This document shows positions 18,150 through 26,481 of a stretch of DNA of 46,537 nucleotides, in pieces; positions within the stretch are counted from its first letter, which is position 1, and every line of letters starts with the position of its first letter. The notes below the pieces were generated by a model. The model was not told where the DNA came from, searched no databases, and saw only the letters and a list, made by a program, of their open reading frames with translations. The stretch covers positions 1 through 46,537 of the forward strand of contig NZ_SCRP01000014.1 of assembly GCF_004298475.1 (NCBI RefSeq), written 5' to 3'. The stretch is from Paraburkholderia sp. GTDB taxonomy: Bacteria > Pseudomonadota > Gammaproteobacteria > Burkholderiales > Burkholderiaceae. Position numbers and translations under genes: made by a program.

Positions 18150-18427
18150 CAGGCTTTCGGCGTGCGGGTCTGACGTTTGGCGGCAAGGCGCTCGCGAACC
18201 TGCCCGGTAGTCAGCGCCCGCGACGGATCAGCCTTCAATGCTTCGTATGCCGGTGCGACCGTGCTCAGGAGCCACGATTCGACGGCCCGGTCGCGAGCGG
18301 CAAGCGTCCGCAATCCATCTCTGATAACTTCACTGTCCGATGCGTATTCACCGCTCTCGACCTTGGCGCGCACCAGCGCCGCTAACTCGGCGGGCAGCGT
18401 AATGCTGAACTGTTGGGTTGTTCGCAC
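18149..18427 (-). CDS. parD: ParD-type ribbon-helix-helix antitoxin
   Basis: The 92-residue protein opens with a ribbon-helix-helix domain (FSITLPAELAALVRAKV, then YASDSEVIRDGLRTL) and ends in an Arg/Lys-rich tail that would wrap the toxin. It neutralises ParE and represses the operon. GTG 18427 is chosen because GGGAGG lies 6 bases upstream; the frame extends further but without a ribosome binding site. A 7-bp palindrome at 18450-18464 is a likely operator. The pair is inserted between the SDR and the MidA-like gene. Confidence 0.87.
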   Translation of the reverse strand: MRTTQQFSITLPAELAALVRAKVESGEYASDSEVIRDGLRTLAARDRAVESWLLSTVAPAYEALKADPSRALTTGQVRERLAAKRQTRTPKA

Positions 18428-18449
18428 GTGATGCCTCCCCAGATTGCAA

Positions 18450-18464
18450 CAGGATTTAATCCTG
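18450..18464. promoter_or_regulatory. Likely ParD operator
   Basis: CAGGATT-T-AATCCTG is a perfect 7-bp inverted repeat around one base, 23 bases upstream of the parD start. Ribbon-helix-helix antitoxins bind such short palindromes over their own promoters. Confidence 0.55.
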
Positions 18465-18543
18465 CATGATACTCGGCAGGCGATGGGGAGGCGCATCCTC
18501 CGCTATCCCCAAAAATCACGATAGAGCCATTTACAATGGCGGA

Positions 18544-19764
18544 ATGAATCCGAAAGCTCACGAACCCGATAGTTTACCTGTTCCCGAACCGGCCGCGCTC
18601 GCGCAGTCCGAGGCGCTTGCCGCCGCCTTGCGCGCCGAGATCGCCGCGGCAGGCGGCTGGCTGCCGTTCGAGCGCTATATGGAGCGCGCGCTCTACGCGC
18701 CGGGGCTCGGCTACTACAGCGGCGGCGTACGCAAGTTCGGCCTCTTCGCCGCCGACGGCAGCGACTTCGTGACCGCGCCGGAACTCTCGCCCCTCTTTGC
18801 CTCGACGCTCACGCGCGCGCTCGCCGAAGCGCTCGCGGCGAGCGGCACGCGCGCGCTGATGGAGTTCGGCGCGGGCACGGGCAAGCTCGCGGCTGGCATC
18901 CTGCTCGCACTCGACGCGCTCGGCGTCGCGTTCGATTCGTATGCCATCGTCGATCTTTCCGGCGAATTGCGCGCGCGCCAGCGCGAAACCCTCGAAGCGC
19001 GCGCGCCGCATCTCGTGGACCGCGTGACGTGGCTCGACGCCCTGCCCGCGCAGTTCGAGGGTGTGGTGATCGGCAACGAAGTGCTCGACGCGATGCCGGT
19101 GCGGCTTTTTGCCCGCAAGGACGCCGTGTGGCACGAACGCGGCGTGGCGGTGAACGCGCAGGGCGCGTTCGTGTTCGCCGACCGGCCGGCGGTGAGCGGC
19201 GGCAGCGCAGGCAACGGAGCCGACGCGCACTGGCCCGAAGGCGTGCTCGCCGGCATCGAGGGCAGCGACGACTACATCGCCGAAACGCACGACGCGGCGC
19301 TCGCGTTCACGCGCACCGTCTGTACGATGCTCGTGCACGGCGCCGCGTTCTTCATCGACTACGGGTTCCCGAGCGGCGAGTTCTATCATCCGCAGCGCGT
19401 GCAGGGCACGCTGATGTGCCACTACCGCCATCGCGCGCACGACGATCCCTTCCTCTATCCGGGCTTGCAGGACATCACGGCGCACGTGGAATTCACGGGC
19501 ATCGCGCACGCGGGCGTCGAGGCGGGCGCGGATCTGCTCGGCTACACCTCGCAGGCGCGCTTTCTGATGAACGCGGGCATTACGGAAGTGCTCTCGGAAA
19601 TCGATCCGCGCGATGTCGCGCGCTTCCTGCCCGCCGCAAATGCGGTGCAAAAACTCGTCTCCGAATCGGAGATGGGCGAGCTTTTCAAGGTGATCGCGTT
19701 CTCGCGCGGCATCGACGGAACCCTCACCGCATTCGCACGCGGTGATCGCAGCCACACACTCTAG
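18544..19764 (+). CDS. SAM-dependent methyltransferase, MidA/NDUFAF7 family (DUF185)
   Basis: The 406-residue protein belongs to the MidA/NDUFAF7 family, which in mitochondria methylates an arginine of a complex I subunit. The SAM motif is MEFGAGTGKLAAGIL near residue 107, preceded by the family N-terminal LPFERYMERALYAPGLGYYSGG, with VVIGNEVLDAMPV near 175 and FIDYGFPSGEFYHPQR near 275. In bacteria the target is not established. The start ATG 18544 has GGCGG nearby. DUF2905 follows 5 bases after the stop. An NDUFA9-like gene also lies nearby (22 kb). Confidence 0.88.
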   Translation: MNPKAHEPDSLPVPEPAALAQSEALAAALRAEIAAAGGWLPFERYMERALYAPGLGYYSGGVRKFGLFAADGSDFVTAPELSPLFASTLTRALAEALAASGTRALMEFGAGTGKLAAGILLALDALGVAFDSYAIVDLSGELRARQRETLEARAPHLVDRVTWLDALPAQFEGVVIGNEVLDAMPVRLFARKDAVWHERGVAVNAQGAFVFADRPAVSGGSAGNGADAHWPEGVLAGIEGSDDYIAETHDAALAFTRTVCTMLVHGAAFFIDYGFPSGEFYHPQRVQGTLMCHYRHRAHDDPFLYPGLQDITAHVEFTGIAHAGVEAGADLLGYTSQARFLMNAGITEVLSEIDPRDVARFLPAANAVQKLVSESEMGELFKVIAFSRGIDGTLTAFARGDRSHTL

Positions 19765-19769
19765 CCCCC

Positions 19770-19964
19770 ATGATCCGCTGGTTCATCACCACGTTCATCG
19801 CCGTGGCGATCCTCTCGGGTGCGCAGCCGTGGCTGCGCAAGCTCGGCATCGGCAGACTGCCCGGCGACGTCACGCTGCGCCTCTTCGGCCGCGAATACCC
19901 GCTGCCGTTCATGTCGACGCTCGTGCTGTCGCTGTTGCTTTCGCTACTCGTGCGCGCGCTCTGA
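19770..19964 (+). CDS. DUF2905 family small membrane protein
   Basis: This 64-residue protein has two hydrophobic segments (residues 5-20 and 45-62) around a conserved central loop, RKLGIGRLPGDVTLRLFGREYPLP, the signature of DUF2905. Function is unknown. It starts 5 bases after the MidA-like stop and is very likely co-transcribed with it. Confidence 0.85.
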   Translation: MIRWFITTFIAVAILSGAQPWLRKLGIGRLPGDVTLRLFGREYPLPFMSTLVLSLLLSLLVRAL

Positions 19965-19990
19965 GCAACGTGCGCTGAGGGCGCTGAGGA

Positions 19991-20017
19991 CGCTGCGGGC
20001 GCAAGCAACCCGCAGCG
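19991..20017. terminator. Bidirectional stem-loop between convergent DUF2905 and cca
   Basis: CGCTGCGGG and CCCGCAGCG form a 9-bp stem with a 9-base loop in the 54-base gap between the two converging genes. There is no T-run on either side. A short GCGCTGAGG-like tandem repeat precedes it. Confidence 0.45.
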
Positions 20018-20018
20018 C

Positions 20019-21257
20019 TCACACCTGCGCCAGCGCGTCCTCCACGGCCTTCACGCGCGCGCCGTGCACCGCGTCCTTGATCTTCTCCGCACCACCGCCG
20101 CAATCGCGCGCGATTGCGCCCGCGTCGACGCCGCGCGCCGCCGCCAGCGCCGCACGCAGCCGCTCGACCTGCGGATACGGCGCCTGCTCCCAGCCGAGCC
20201 GCCCGCGCAGATCCGCCTCGCACGCCTGTAGCGCCTCGGCGAAGCGCGCGGGCTTGCGCAGCGCGTCGCAACGTTCGAGCAGGCGCACGAGCGCGGCCCC
20301 GCCCATCTCCGTCACGCGATGCACGTTGCTGTGCTCGCGCGCGACCAGCACGGCCAGATCGCGGCATTCGTTGGGCACGCGCAGACGCTCGCACAGCGGC
20401 TTGAGCAGATCCACGCTGCGGCCTTCGTGGCCGATGTGGCGCGGCAGCACGTCCGCAGGCGTGGTCGCCTTGCCGAGGTCGTGCGTGAGCGCGGCGAAAC
20501 GCACCGGCAGCGTGTAGCCTTGCGCCGCCGCGTGGTCGATCACCATCATCACGTGCACGCCGGTATCGATTTCGGGGTGATAGTCCGCGCGCTGCGGCAC
20601 GCCAAAGAGGCCTTCGACTTCCGGCAGCACGCGCGCGAGCGCGCCGCATTCGCGCAGCACCGCGAACATGCGCGACGGCTTGTTCTCCATGAGTCCGCGC
20701 GCCACTTCCTGCCATACGCGCTCGGGCACGAGCGCATCGACTTCGCCCGCTTCGACCATGCGCCGCATCAGCATCATTGTTGCGGGCGCAACGGTGAAGT
20801 CGGCAAAGCGCGCCGCGAAGCGTGCGATGCGCAGGATACGCACGGGGTCTTCGAGAAACGCATCGCTCACATGCCGGAACACGCGTGCTTTCAGGTCGCC
20901 CGCGCCATCGAACGGATCGACCACCTCAGCGCCCATGACATCGCCCGGGAGCACTTCGCACGCCATCGCGTTGATCGTGAGATCGCGCCGCGCGAGATCT
21001 TCTTCGAGCGTCACCTCGGGCGCGTAGAAGAACTGGAAGCCGTGGTAGCCCGCAGCGGTCTTGCGCTCGGTGCGCGCAAGCGCGTATTCCTCATGCGTGT
21101 GCGGATGCAGAAACACCGGAAAGTCCTTGCCCACCGGACGATATCCCTGCGCCGCCATCTGCTCGGGCGTCGCGCCCACCACCACATAGTCGCGGTCGCG
21201 CACGGGCAGCCCGAGCATCTCGTCGCGGATCGCACCGCCTACAACGTAGATTTTCAT
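20019..21257 (-). CDS. cca: Multifunctional CCA-adding enzyme
   Basis: The 412-residue enzyme adds or repairs the 3' CCA of tRNA. The nucleotidyltransferase N-terminus is intact: MKIYVVGGAIRDEMLG, then RDRDYVVVG with the catalytic acidic pair, and ERKTAAGYHGF and RRDLTINAMA motifs. A C-terminal HD domain (HDLGK near 252) adds the phosphatase/phosphodiesterase function of the gammaproteobacterial-type enzyme. ATG 21257 gives the family start and overlaps the GST stop by four bases (ATGA). The upstream extension of the frame belongs to the GST locus. Confidence 0.95.
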   Translation of the reverse strand: MKIYVVGGAIRDEMLGLPVRDRDYVVVGATPEQMAAQGYRPVGKDFPVFLHPHTHEEYALARTERKTAAGYHGFQFFYAPEVTLEEDLARRDLTINAMACEVLPGDVMGAEVVDPFDGAGDLKARVFRHVSDAFLEDPVRILRIARFAARFADFTVAPATMMLMRRMVEAGEVDALVPERVWQEVARGLMENKPSRMFAVLRECGALARVLPEVEGLFGVPQRADYHPEIDTGVHVMMVIDHAAAQGYTLPVRFAALTHDLGKATTPADVLPRHIGHEGRSVDLLKPLCERLRVPNECRDLAVLVAREHSNVHRVTEMGGAALVRLLERCDALRKPARFAEALQACEADLRGRLGWEQAPYPQVERLRAALAAARGVDAGAIARDCGGGAEKIKDAVHGARVKAVEDALAQV

Positions 21258-21901
21258 TCGTCGAATTCGTCGTCGGCCACAATGTGCGTTTCGCTGCGCG
21301 CCGCCGCGATCCACGCGGCAACGGCGGGCAGCGCCGTCACGCGCCGCGAGTATGCGCCCGCTTCCGGCGAGAGCTGCGGATGATAGCTGTTGAAGCGCAT
21401 CACGACCGGCGCGTACATCGCATCGGCAATGCTGAATTCGCCGAACAGGAACGGTCCGCCACTGGCGGCGAGGCACTCGCGCCAGATCGCATCGATGCGC
21501 GCGATGTCGCTGAGCACGTCCGGCGCCGTGCCCACGCCGGGGCGCTTCAGGCGGATGTTCATCGGCATGGCGTTGCGCAGCGCGAAGAAACCCGAATGCA
21601 TTTCGGCGCTCACGCTGCGCGCGCGGGCACGCGCATTCGCGTCGCGCGGCCACAGCGCATGCTTCGGGAAACGCTCGGCAAGCGTCTCCGCAATGGCGAG
21701 CGAATCCCACACGGCGAAGCCGTCGTCGGGCATCAGGCACGGCACCTTGCCCGACGCCGAGTACTGCAGGATCGCCGCCTTCGTGCCCGGCTCGTCGAGT
21801 TCGATCAGCACTTCGTCGAACGGAATGCCGAAATGCGTGAGCAGCAGCCACGGCCGCATCGACCACGAAGAGTAATTCTTGTCTCCAATAGCGAGTTTCA
21901 T
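21254..21901 (-). CDS. Glutathione S-transferase family protein
   Basis: The 215-residue protein has the thioredoxin-fold N-terminal domain of GSTs (KLAIGDKNYSSWSMRPWLLL, with Ser residues 12-15 as candidate activators, and KVPCLMPDDG with the cis-Pro near residue 55) and an all-helical C-terminal domain. The sequence belongs to the group often annotated as maleylacetoacetate-isomerase-like or GstA-like, with unknown substrate. It overlaps cca by four bases, so both are in one operon. The start could also be ATG 21910, 3 codons upstream; neither has a clear ribosome binding site. Confidence 0.85.
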   Translation of the reverse strand: MKLAIGDKNYSSWSMRPWLLLTHFGIPFDEVLIELDEPGTKAAILQYSASGKVPCLMPDDGFAVWDSLAIAETLAERFPKHALWPRDANARARARSVSAEMHSGFFALRNAMPMNIRLKRPGVGTAPDVLSDIARIDAIWRECLAASGGPFLFGEFSIADAMYAPVVMRFNSYHPQLSPEAGAYSRRVTALPAVAAWIAAARSETHIVADDEFDE

Positions 21902-21937
21902 CACGACCATCAGGTTAAGAGTGGATGGAGGAGCATG

Positions 21938-22885
21938 CTAGCTCGTGTGGAACACCTTGGGCCGCGAGCGCTGCGCCGCGTCGCCCAGATACAGCGGCGC
22001 CATCGTTTCGAGGCTCGCGGGCTCGATGCCGAGTTCCGGCGCGAGCGGCCCGGAGAGCACGCTGTCGACTTTCATCGAATCGAGATTGTCGCGCGTGAGC
22101 ACCGGCACGCCAGGCGCCATTTCGAACGAGAACGCCTGCAACCGCGCAAGCGTGTTGGGCAGCCGCACGATGCGCGCATGCCGCCCCACCACGTCGCCGC
22201 AATACGTCAGCAACTGTTCGAGCGTATAGACGCTCGGCCCGCCGAGTTCGTAAGTGTGCCCGCTTGCGGCGTCGAGATCGAGCACATTGACGATCGCCGC
22301 CGACACGTCGGCGAGATAGACCGGCTGGAATTTCGCATCGGGCATCGCGAGCGGAATCACCGGAAAGAGTTTTTGCAGGAACACGAAGCGGTTGAGGAAC
22401 GTGTCGCCGGGGCCGAACACCACCGACGGCCGGAAGATCGTCGTGGCAAGCGACGCCGACGCGTGCACGGCCTTTTCGCCGTCGCCCTTCGAGCGCAGAT
22501 ACATGCTGGGCCCGCGCGGATCGGCGCCGATCGCGCTCACGTGAATGAGCCGGTGGACGCCCTTGCCTTCGCATGCGGCGACGATCTTCGTCGGCAGTTC
22601 GACGTGCAGTCGCGCGAAGCCGGGGCCGTAAGGATCGCCGCGCCCGCCGTCGAGCGTGCCGACGAGATTGATGACGGCGTCGGCGTTTTCGACGAAGCTC
22701 GCGAGCGCAACGGGATCGAACACATCGGTTTCGATCACATCGATGGGAAGCAGGGTGAGATGGCGGGCGTTGGCGCGTCGTCGGGTCGCGACGCGCACGT
22801 CCTTGCCCGCCTCGACGAGCGCGTTGACGAGATGGCTGCCGATGAACCCCGAACCGCCGATAACCGCGATGGCTTGATGTCGCAT
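21938..22885 (-). CDS. NDUFA9-like NAD(P)-binding protein (atypical SDR)
   Basis: The 315-residue protein is an extended/atypical SDR related to the complex I accessory subunit NDUFA9. The Rossmann motif is VIGGSGFIGSHL near residues 8-19, followed by NLVGT (the NDUFA9-type segment) and a YLRSK motif near residue 145 in the usual catalytic place. Free-standing bacterial homologues are common next to cca in this group and may help quinone or lipid metabolism; the role is not proven. ATG 22885 has GGGAGG 6 bases upstream, better than the TTG further upstream. It is 36 bases upstream of the GST start and probably leads the operon with GST and cca. Confidence 0.85.
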   Translation of the reverse strand: MRHQAIAVIGGSGFIGSHLVNALVEAGKDVRVATRRRANARHLTLLPIDVIETDVFDPVALASFVENADAVINLVGTLDGGRGDPYGPGFARLHVELPTKIVAACEGKGVHRLIHVSAIGADPRGPSMYLRSKGDGEKAVHASASLATTIFRPSVVFGPGDTFLNRFVFLQKLFPVIPLAMPDAKFQPVYLADVSAAIVNVLDLDAASGHTYELGGPSVYTLEQLLTYCGDVVGRHARIVRLPNTLARLQAFSFEMAPGVPVLTRDNLDSMKVDSVLSGPLAPELGIEPASLETMAPLYLGDAAQRSRPKVFHTS

Positions 22886-23015
22886 CTCCGACCTCCCTTG
22901 TGCAAGCGGCACGAGAAATCGAGAACCGGATTCGCCCGGCCGGCGCGCGCAAAGCGGGGTGCGGTGCGCGCCGTCGTGGGCCGCCGGCGCCCGGGCGGGC
23001 GCGGCGGCGCTGCGC

Positions 23016-25001
23016 TTAGGGTGCGATGTAGCCGAGACGCGCCTTCAGCGATTGCGGGCGGCCCTCGAACAGCGCCGCGTAGTAGACCGTGTTCGACAAC
23101 ACATTTTTCACGTAGTCGCGGGTTTCCGTGAACGGAATGGTTTCCGCGAAGATAGCGCCCTCGACAGGCTGCTGCAACGACTGCCGCCACGCGCGGGGGC
23201 GGCCCGGTCCGGCGTTGTAGCCCGCGGTGGCGAGCACGGCTGAACCGTCGAACTGATTGTAGATCATCGACAAATAGTTGGTTCCGAGAAGAATATTCGT
23301 GTCGATGTTGTCGAGTTGCGCGCGCGAGAGCGGGCCGAGGCCGATCTTTCTCGCGACCATCTGCGCCGTGGCCGGCATGATCTGCATGAGACCGCTCGCT
23401 CCGACGCCCGAGCGCGCGTTCAGAATGAAGCGCGACTCCTGGCGGATGAGCCCGTAGGCCCATTCGACGTCGAGACCGTTCGACTGCGCATCGCGCTCGA
23501 CGATATTGCGAAACGGCGAAAGAAAGCGCAGCGAGAAGTCATGCTCGGATTTCGTGCGGTCCGCCGTGTTGACGGTGCGGTCGAGCAGGTCGATACGCCG
23601 CGCGTATTCGGCGACGGCAAGCAACTGGCGATCCGTCATGCCGCGCAGCGGCCAGTTCCATTCGCGATTGCCTTCGAACCGCAGATTCATCGCATAGAAA
23701 CGCTGCGCAAGCGCGAAGCCCGGCGTGCGCCCGGCCTGGGCGATTTCGTCGTCGGTCACGGTGACCTTCGGCGGAATCGTGATCTTCTGGCCGAGCTCTT
23801 CGAGCGCGAGCTGGCCGTAGAAGTTATAGCCCGGCGAAATCTGCGCGAACTCCTGGTTCGCCTGCGCCACGTCGGCATTCTGGCCGCTCTGCTTGAGCGC
23901 GCGCGCGTGCCAGTAGACCCACGCGGGCTGCGCGCGCAGCGCGGCGGGCATCTGCTCGATCGACCAGCGCACCATGGTCCAGTCGCCGCCGAGCAGCGCC
24001 GCGCGCGTGCGCCATTCGTAGGCGGCATTCGAGAGCGGCGCGTTCGCCGAGAGGCGATACCAGTCGAGCGCGCCGGGCAGGCGCTTGAGCGCGGCCTGAT
24101 AGCCGATCGTGCCCCAGCCGATGGCGCGCTCGGGCGACGACATCGAAGGCGCGACGGCGGCCCAGGTCGCGGCGGCCATCGCCGGATCGTTGCGCGCCAT
24201 CACCGTGACGGCGAGCAGCGCGAGCTGGTGCGACTGCGGATCGGCGCTCACGCCGCGTGCGAGCGTGAGCGGCGGCGTGCTCGTGGCCTGCGCGGCGGCG
24301 GTCGGGTCGGGCTGTTGCGCGAGGCCGCCGAGCAGCCGGTCGCCCGTGGTGGTCTGGTTCTGTTCGTAGGCGAGGCGGATCTGCTGCCACACGTCGTCGC
24401 TCGTGAACTGGCCTTTGATGGCCAGCGCCGTCACGAGGTCGACGCAACCGTCGCCGTAGTAACGCGGTTCGGTGAGCAGTGCGCGCGCATCGTTTGCGAC
24501 GTTCTCGCCGTGCGCCGCGCGCGATTCGAGCGCGTAGCACTTCACCTGCGTGTCGTCGTTGAGGACGAAGCGCGGATACTGCTGATCGAAGTTCGCCCAG
24601 TCGTGGCGCGCGCCGAGCACGAGCAGATAGTCGTTGCGCAGACGGTCGGCAATCGCCTCGCCATCGTGGCGCTGCAGGAACGAGAGCACGGGCGCGTCCG
24701 GCGCGTCGATGCGCGCGTGACCCTGCGAGTCGAACAACTGCGGCTTGATCTGGAAGTACTCGAGATACGACTGTGCCGGATAGCCCGGAATCGTTGCAGC
24801 CAGTTGCGCGGCGCGCGCGGGATCGTTGTTGCGCGCAGCTTCGCGAAGCTGAATGAAAGTCTGGTCGTCGGGGGAAAGTTGCGCGCCCTGGGAAACGGCG
24901 GCGGGCCGCACGGCGGACGCCGTGCTGCAGGCAACGAGTGCCGCGGCGGCCAGCGCGAAACCGGCCGCGCGATATACTCGGACAAAGCGTTTGGACATCA
25001 T
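23016..25001 (-). CDS. slt: Soluble lytic transglycosylase, lipoprotein form
   Basis: The 661-residue periplasmic enzyme cleaves peptidoglycan glycan strands. The N-terminus is a lipoprotein signal with lipobox LVAC (Cys25). A long alpha-helical superhelix (about 40-480) is followed by the SLT domain: catalytic Glu522 in IRQESRF, then GASGLMQIMPATA and ATAGYNAGPGR. The architecture is that of Slt70. The start is the double ATG at 25001/24998; the frame extends upstream without family similarity. The divergent 5-formyl-THF ligase gene starts only 17 bases away, so promoters must overlap coding DNA. Confidence 0.92.
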   Translation of the reverse strand: MMSKRFVRVYRAAGFALAAAALVACSTASAVRPAAVSQGAQLSPDDQTFIQLREAARNNDPARAAQLAATIPGYPAQSYLEYFQIKPQLFDSQGHARIDAPDAPVLSFLQRHDGEAIADRLRNDYLLVLGARHDWANFDQQYPRFVLNDDTQVKCYALESRAAHGENVANDARALLTEPRYYGDGCVDLVTALAIKGQFTSDDVWQQIRLAYEQNQTTTGDRLLGGLAQQPDPTAAAQATSTPPLTLARGVSADPQSHQLALLAVTVMARNDPAMAAATWAAVAPSMSSPERAIGWGTIGYQAALKRLPGALDWYRLSANAPLSNAAYEWRTRAALLGGDWTMVRWSIEQMPAALRAQPAWVYWHARALKQSGQNADVAQANQEFAQISPGYNFYGQLALEELGQKITIPPKVTVTDDEIAQAGRTPGFALAQRFYAMNLRFEGNREWNWPLRGMTDRQLLAVAEYARRIDLLDRTVNTADRTKSEHDFSLRFLSPFRNIVERDAQSNGLDVEWAYGLIRQESRFILNARSGVGASGLMQIMPATAQMVARKIGLGPLSRAQLDNIDTNILLGTNYLSMIYNQFDGSAVLATAGYNAGPGRPRAWRQSLQQPVEGAIFAETIPFTETRDYVKNVLSNTVYYAALFEGRPQSLKARLGYIAP

Positions 25002-25018
25002 TGTTTCTGGAGCACGAG

Positions 25019-25645
25019 GTGGACCCAAGGATAGCATGCAACCCTCGCCCGGAATCCAAAAAGAGCTACCGTGCGCGACTCCTCGCAACACGTCTGGAAG
25101 CCGCATCTGATGGGGCTCTGAACGCCGCGCTCGAAACCCGGCTCGCGGCACTCGTCGAACACCTCGCGCCTCGATCGATCGGCTTTTACTGGCCGTTGCG
25201 CGGCGAGTTCGATGCGCGCGCCTGGATCGCATCCTGGCTCGCAGGCGATCCGTCGCGGCGCGCATCGCTGCCCGCGATTCGCGAACGTCATGCGCCGCTC
25301 GCCTTTCACCTCTGGACCCCCGATGCGCCGATGCGCGAAGGCCATCACGGCATCCCCGAACCGGCCTCGCAGGTGAGCGCGACGCCCGATCTGCTGCTCG
25401 TGCCCTGCGTGGGCTTCGATGCCGACGGCTACCGGCTCGGTTACGGCGGCGGCTATTACGACCGCACGCTGGCCGACTGGCCCGGCGACGCGCTGCCCGT
25501 CACGGTCGGGATTGCGTACGAAGCGTGCCGCATCGAGACCGGCCTGCTCGAACGCGAAGCGCATGACCTGCCGCTCGACGCCGTCGTCACCGATGCCCGC
25601 ACGCACCTCACCGCCCGCATCAAAGTGCGCATCAAGGCCTGCTGA
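25019..25645 (+). CDS. 5-formyltetrahydrofolate cyclo-ligase
   Basis: The 208-residue enzyme converts 5-formyl-THF to 5,10-methenyl-THF with ATP. The family signature LVPCVGFDADGYRLGYGGGYYDR is clear at about residues 125-147, and the N-terminal RARLLATR with basic residues and FYWPLRGEFD are in place. No ATG is available in the right position. GTG 25019, with GGAG 6 bases upstream, gives the family length. It is divergent from slt with 17 bases between starts. Often named ygfA or fau in other bacteria. Confidence 0.9.
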   Translation: MDPRIACNPRPESKKSYRARLLATRLEAASDGALNAALETRLAALVEHLAPRSIGFYWPLRGEFDARAWIASWLAGDPSRRASLPAIRERHAPLAFHLWTPDAPMREGHHGIPEPASQVSATPDLLLVPCVGFDADGYRLGYGGGYYDRTLADWPGDALPVTVGIAYEACRIETGLLEREAHDLPLDAVVTDARTHLTARIKVRIKAC

Positions 25646-25678
25646 TGGCCAGTTGAGTGCGCGCGTCAAGTGTGGATC

Positions 25679-25705
25679 GACTGCGCGCTGACATCGCGCG
25701 CAGTC
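25679..25705 (+). terminator. Stem-loop after the 5-formyl-THF ligase gene
   Basis: GACTGCGCGC and GCGCGCAGTC form a perfect 10-bp stem with a 7-base loop, 33 bases after the stop. No T-run follows. It precedes a short tandem repeat. Confidence 0.45.
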
Positions 25706-25711
25706 GCACCG

Positions 25712-25738
25712 GCTGCACCGCCTGCACCGCCTGCACCG
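25712..25738. repeat. Three-copy 9-bp tandem repeat
   Basis: The unit SCTGCACCG occurs three times in a row in the gap before pxpB. It is noncoding. Confidence 0.7.
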
Positions 25739-25821
25739 AACGCGCGCCACGCTCACACCAAGCCGACACGTTGCGTGCGCGAAGGGCACAATCCGGGTAC
25801 GACCCGTCCCCTTGCAACGCC

Positions 25822-26481
25822 ATGTCGAATCTTGCTCCTCGCATCTTTGCGCTCGGCGACGAAGCACTCGTCTGCGAAGTGCCGCCGCCCGCCACGCTCG
25901 AAGTCCAGCGCCGCGTCTGGGCCGTCGCCGCGCTGGCGCGCGACTGGGCGTCCGTGCGCGAAGTCGTGCCCGGCATGAACAACCTGACGATCACGTTCGA
26001 TCCGCTCGCTGCGGACTCCGCCTCGCTCACACGCGCGCTCGAAACGGCCTGGTGCGACGCCGACATCGCGCCGCGTGCAGGCCGCGACATCGAAATCCCG
26101 GTCGCATACGGCGGCGCAAACGGCCCCGACCTCGAAGCCGTTGCGCATCACACGGGCCTCAATGCCGCCGATGTCGCCGCACGCCACGCCGCCGGTGTCT
26201 ACACCGTGTTCTTTCTCGGCTTCCAGCCGGGCTTCGCCTATCTCGGCGGACTCGAAGCCGCGCTCCACACGCCGCGCCGCCGCGAGCCGCGCCTCGCCGT
26301 ACCGGCCGGATCGGTCGGCATCGGCGGCGAGCAGACGGGCATCTATCCCGCGAAGTCGCCGGGCGGCTGGCAACTGATCGGCCGCACCGCGCTGACGCTC
26401 TTCGATCCCACGCACAACCCGCCCACGCTGCTCCTGCCCGGCGACCGCGTGCACTTCACCGTCGCGGAGCTATGCGCATGA
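25822..26481 (+). CDS. pxpB: 5-oxoprolinase subunit PxpB
   Basis: The 219-residue protein (KipI/allophanate-hydrolase subunit 1 family) acts with PxpC and PxpA to open 5-oxoproline to glutamate using ATP. Family motifs are GDEALVCE (10-17), VPGMNNLTITFDP near 50 and the strongly conserved FFLGFQPGFAYLGG near 133 with VPAGSVGIGGEQTGIYP near 160. The stop overlaps the pxpC start by four bases (ATGA). It is the first gene of the pxpBCA operon. Confidence 0.92.
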   Translation: MSNLAPRIFALGDEALVCEVPPPATLEVQRRVWAVAALARDWASVREVVPGMNNLTITFDPLAADSASLTRALETAWCDADIAPRAGRDIEIPVAYGGANGPDLEAVAHHTGLNAADVAARHAAGVYTVFFLGFQPGFAYLGGLEAALHTPRRREPRLAVPAGSVGIGGEQTGIYPAKSPGGWQLIGRTALTLFDPTHNPPTLLLPGDRVHFTVAELCA

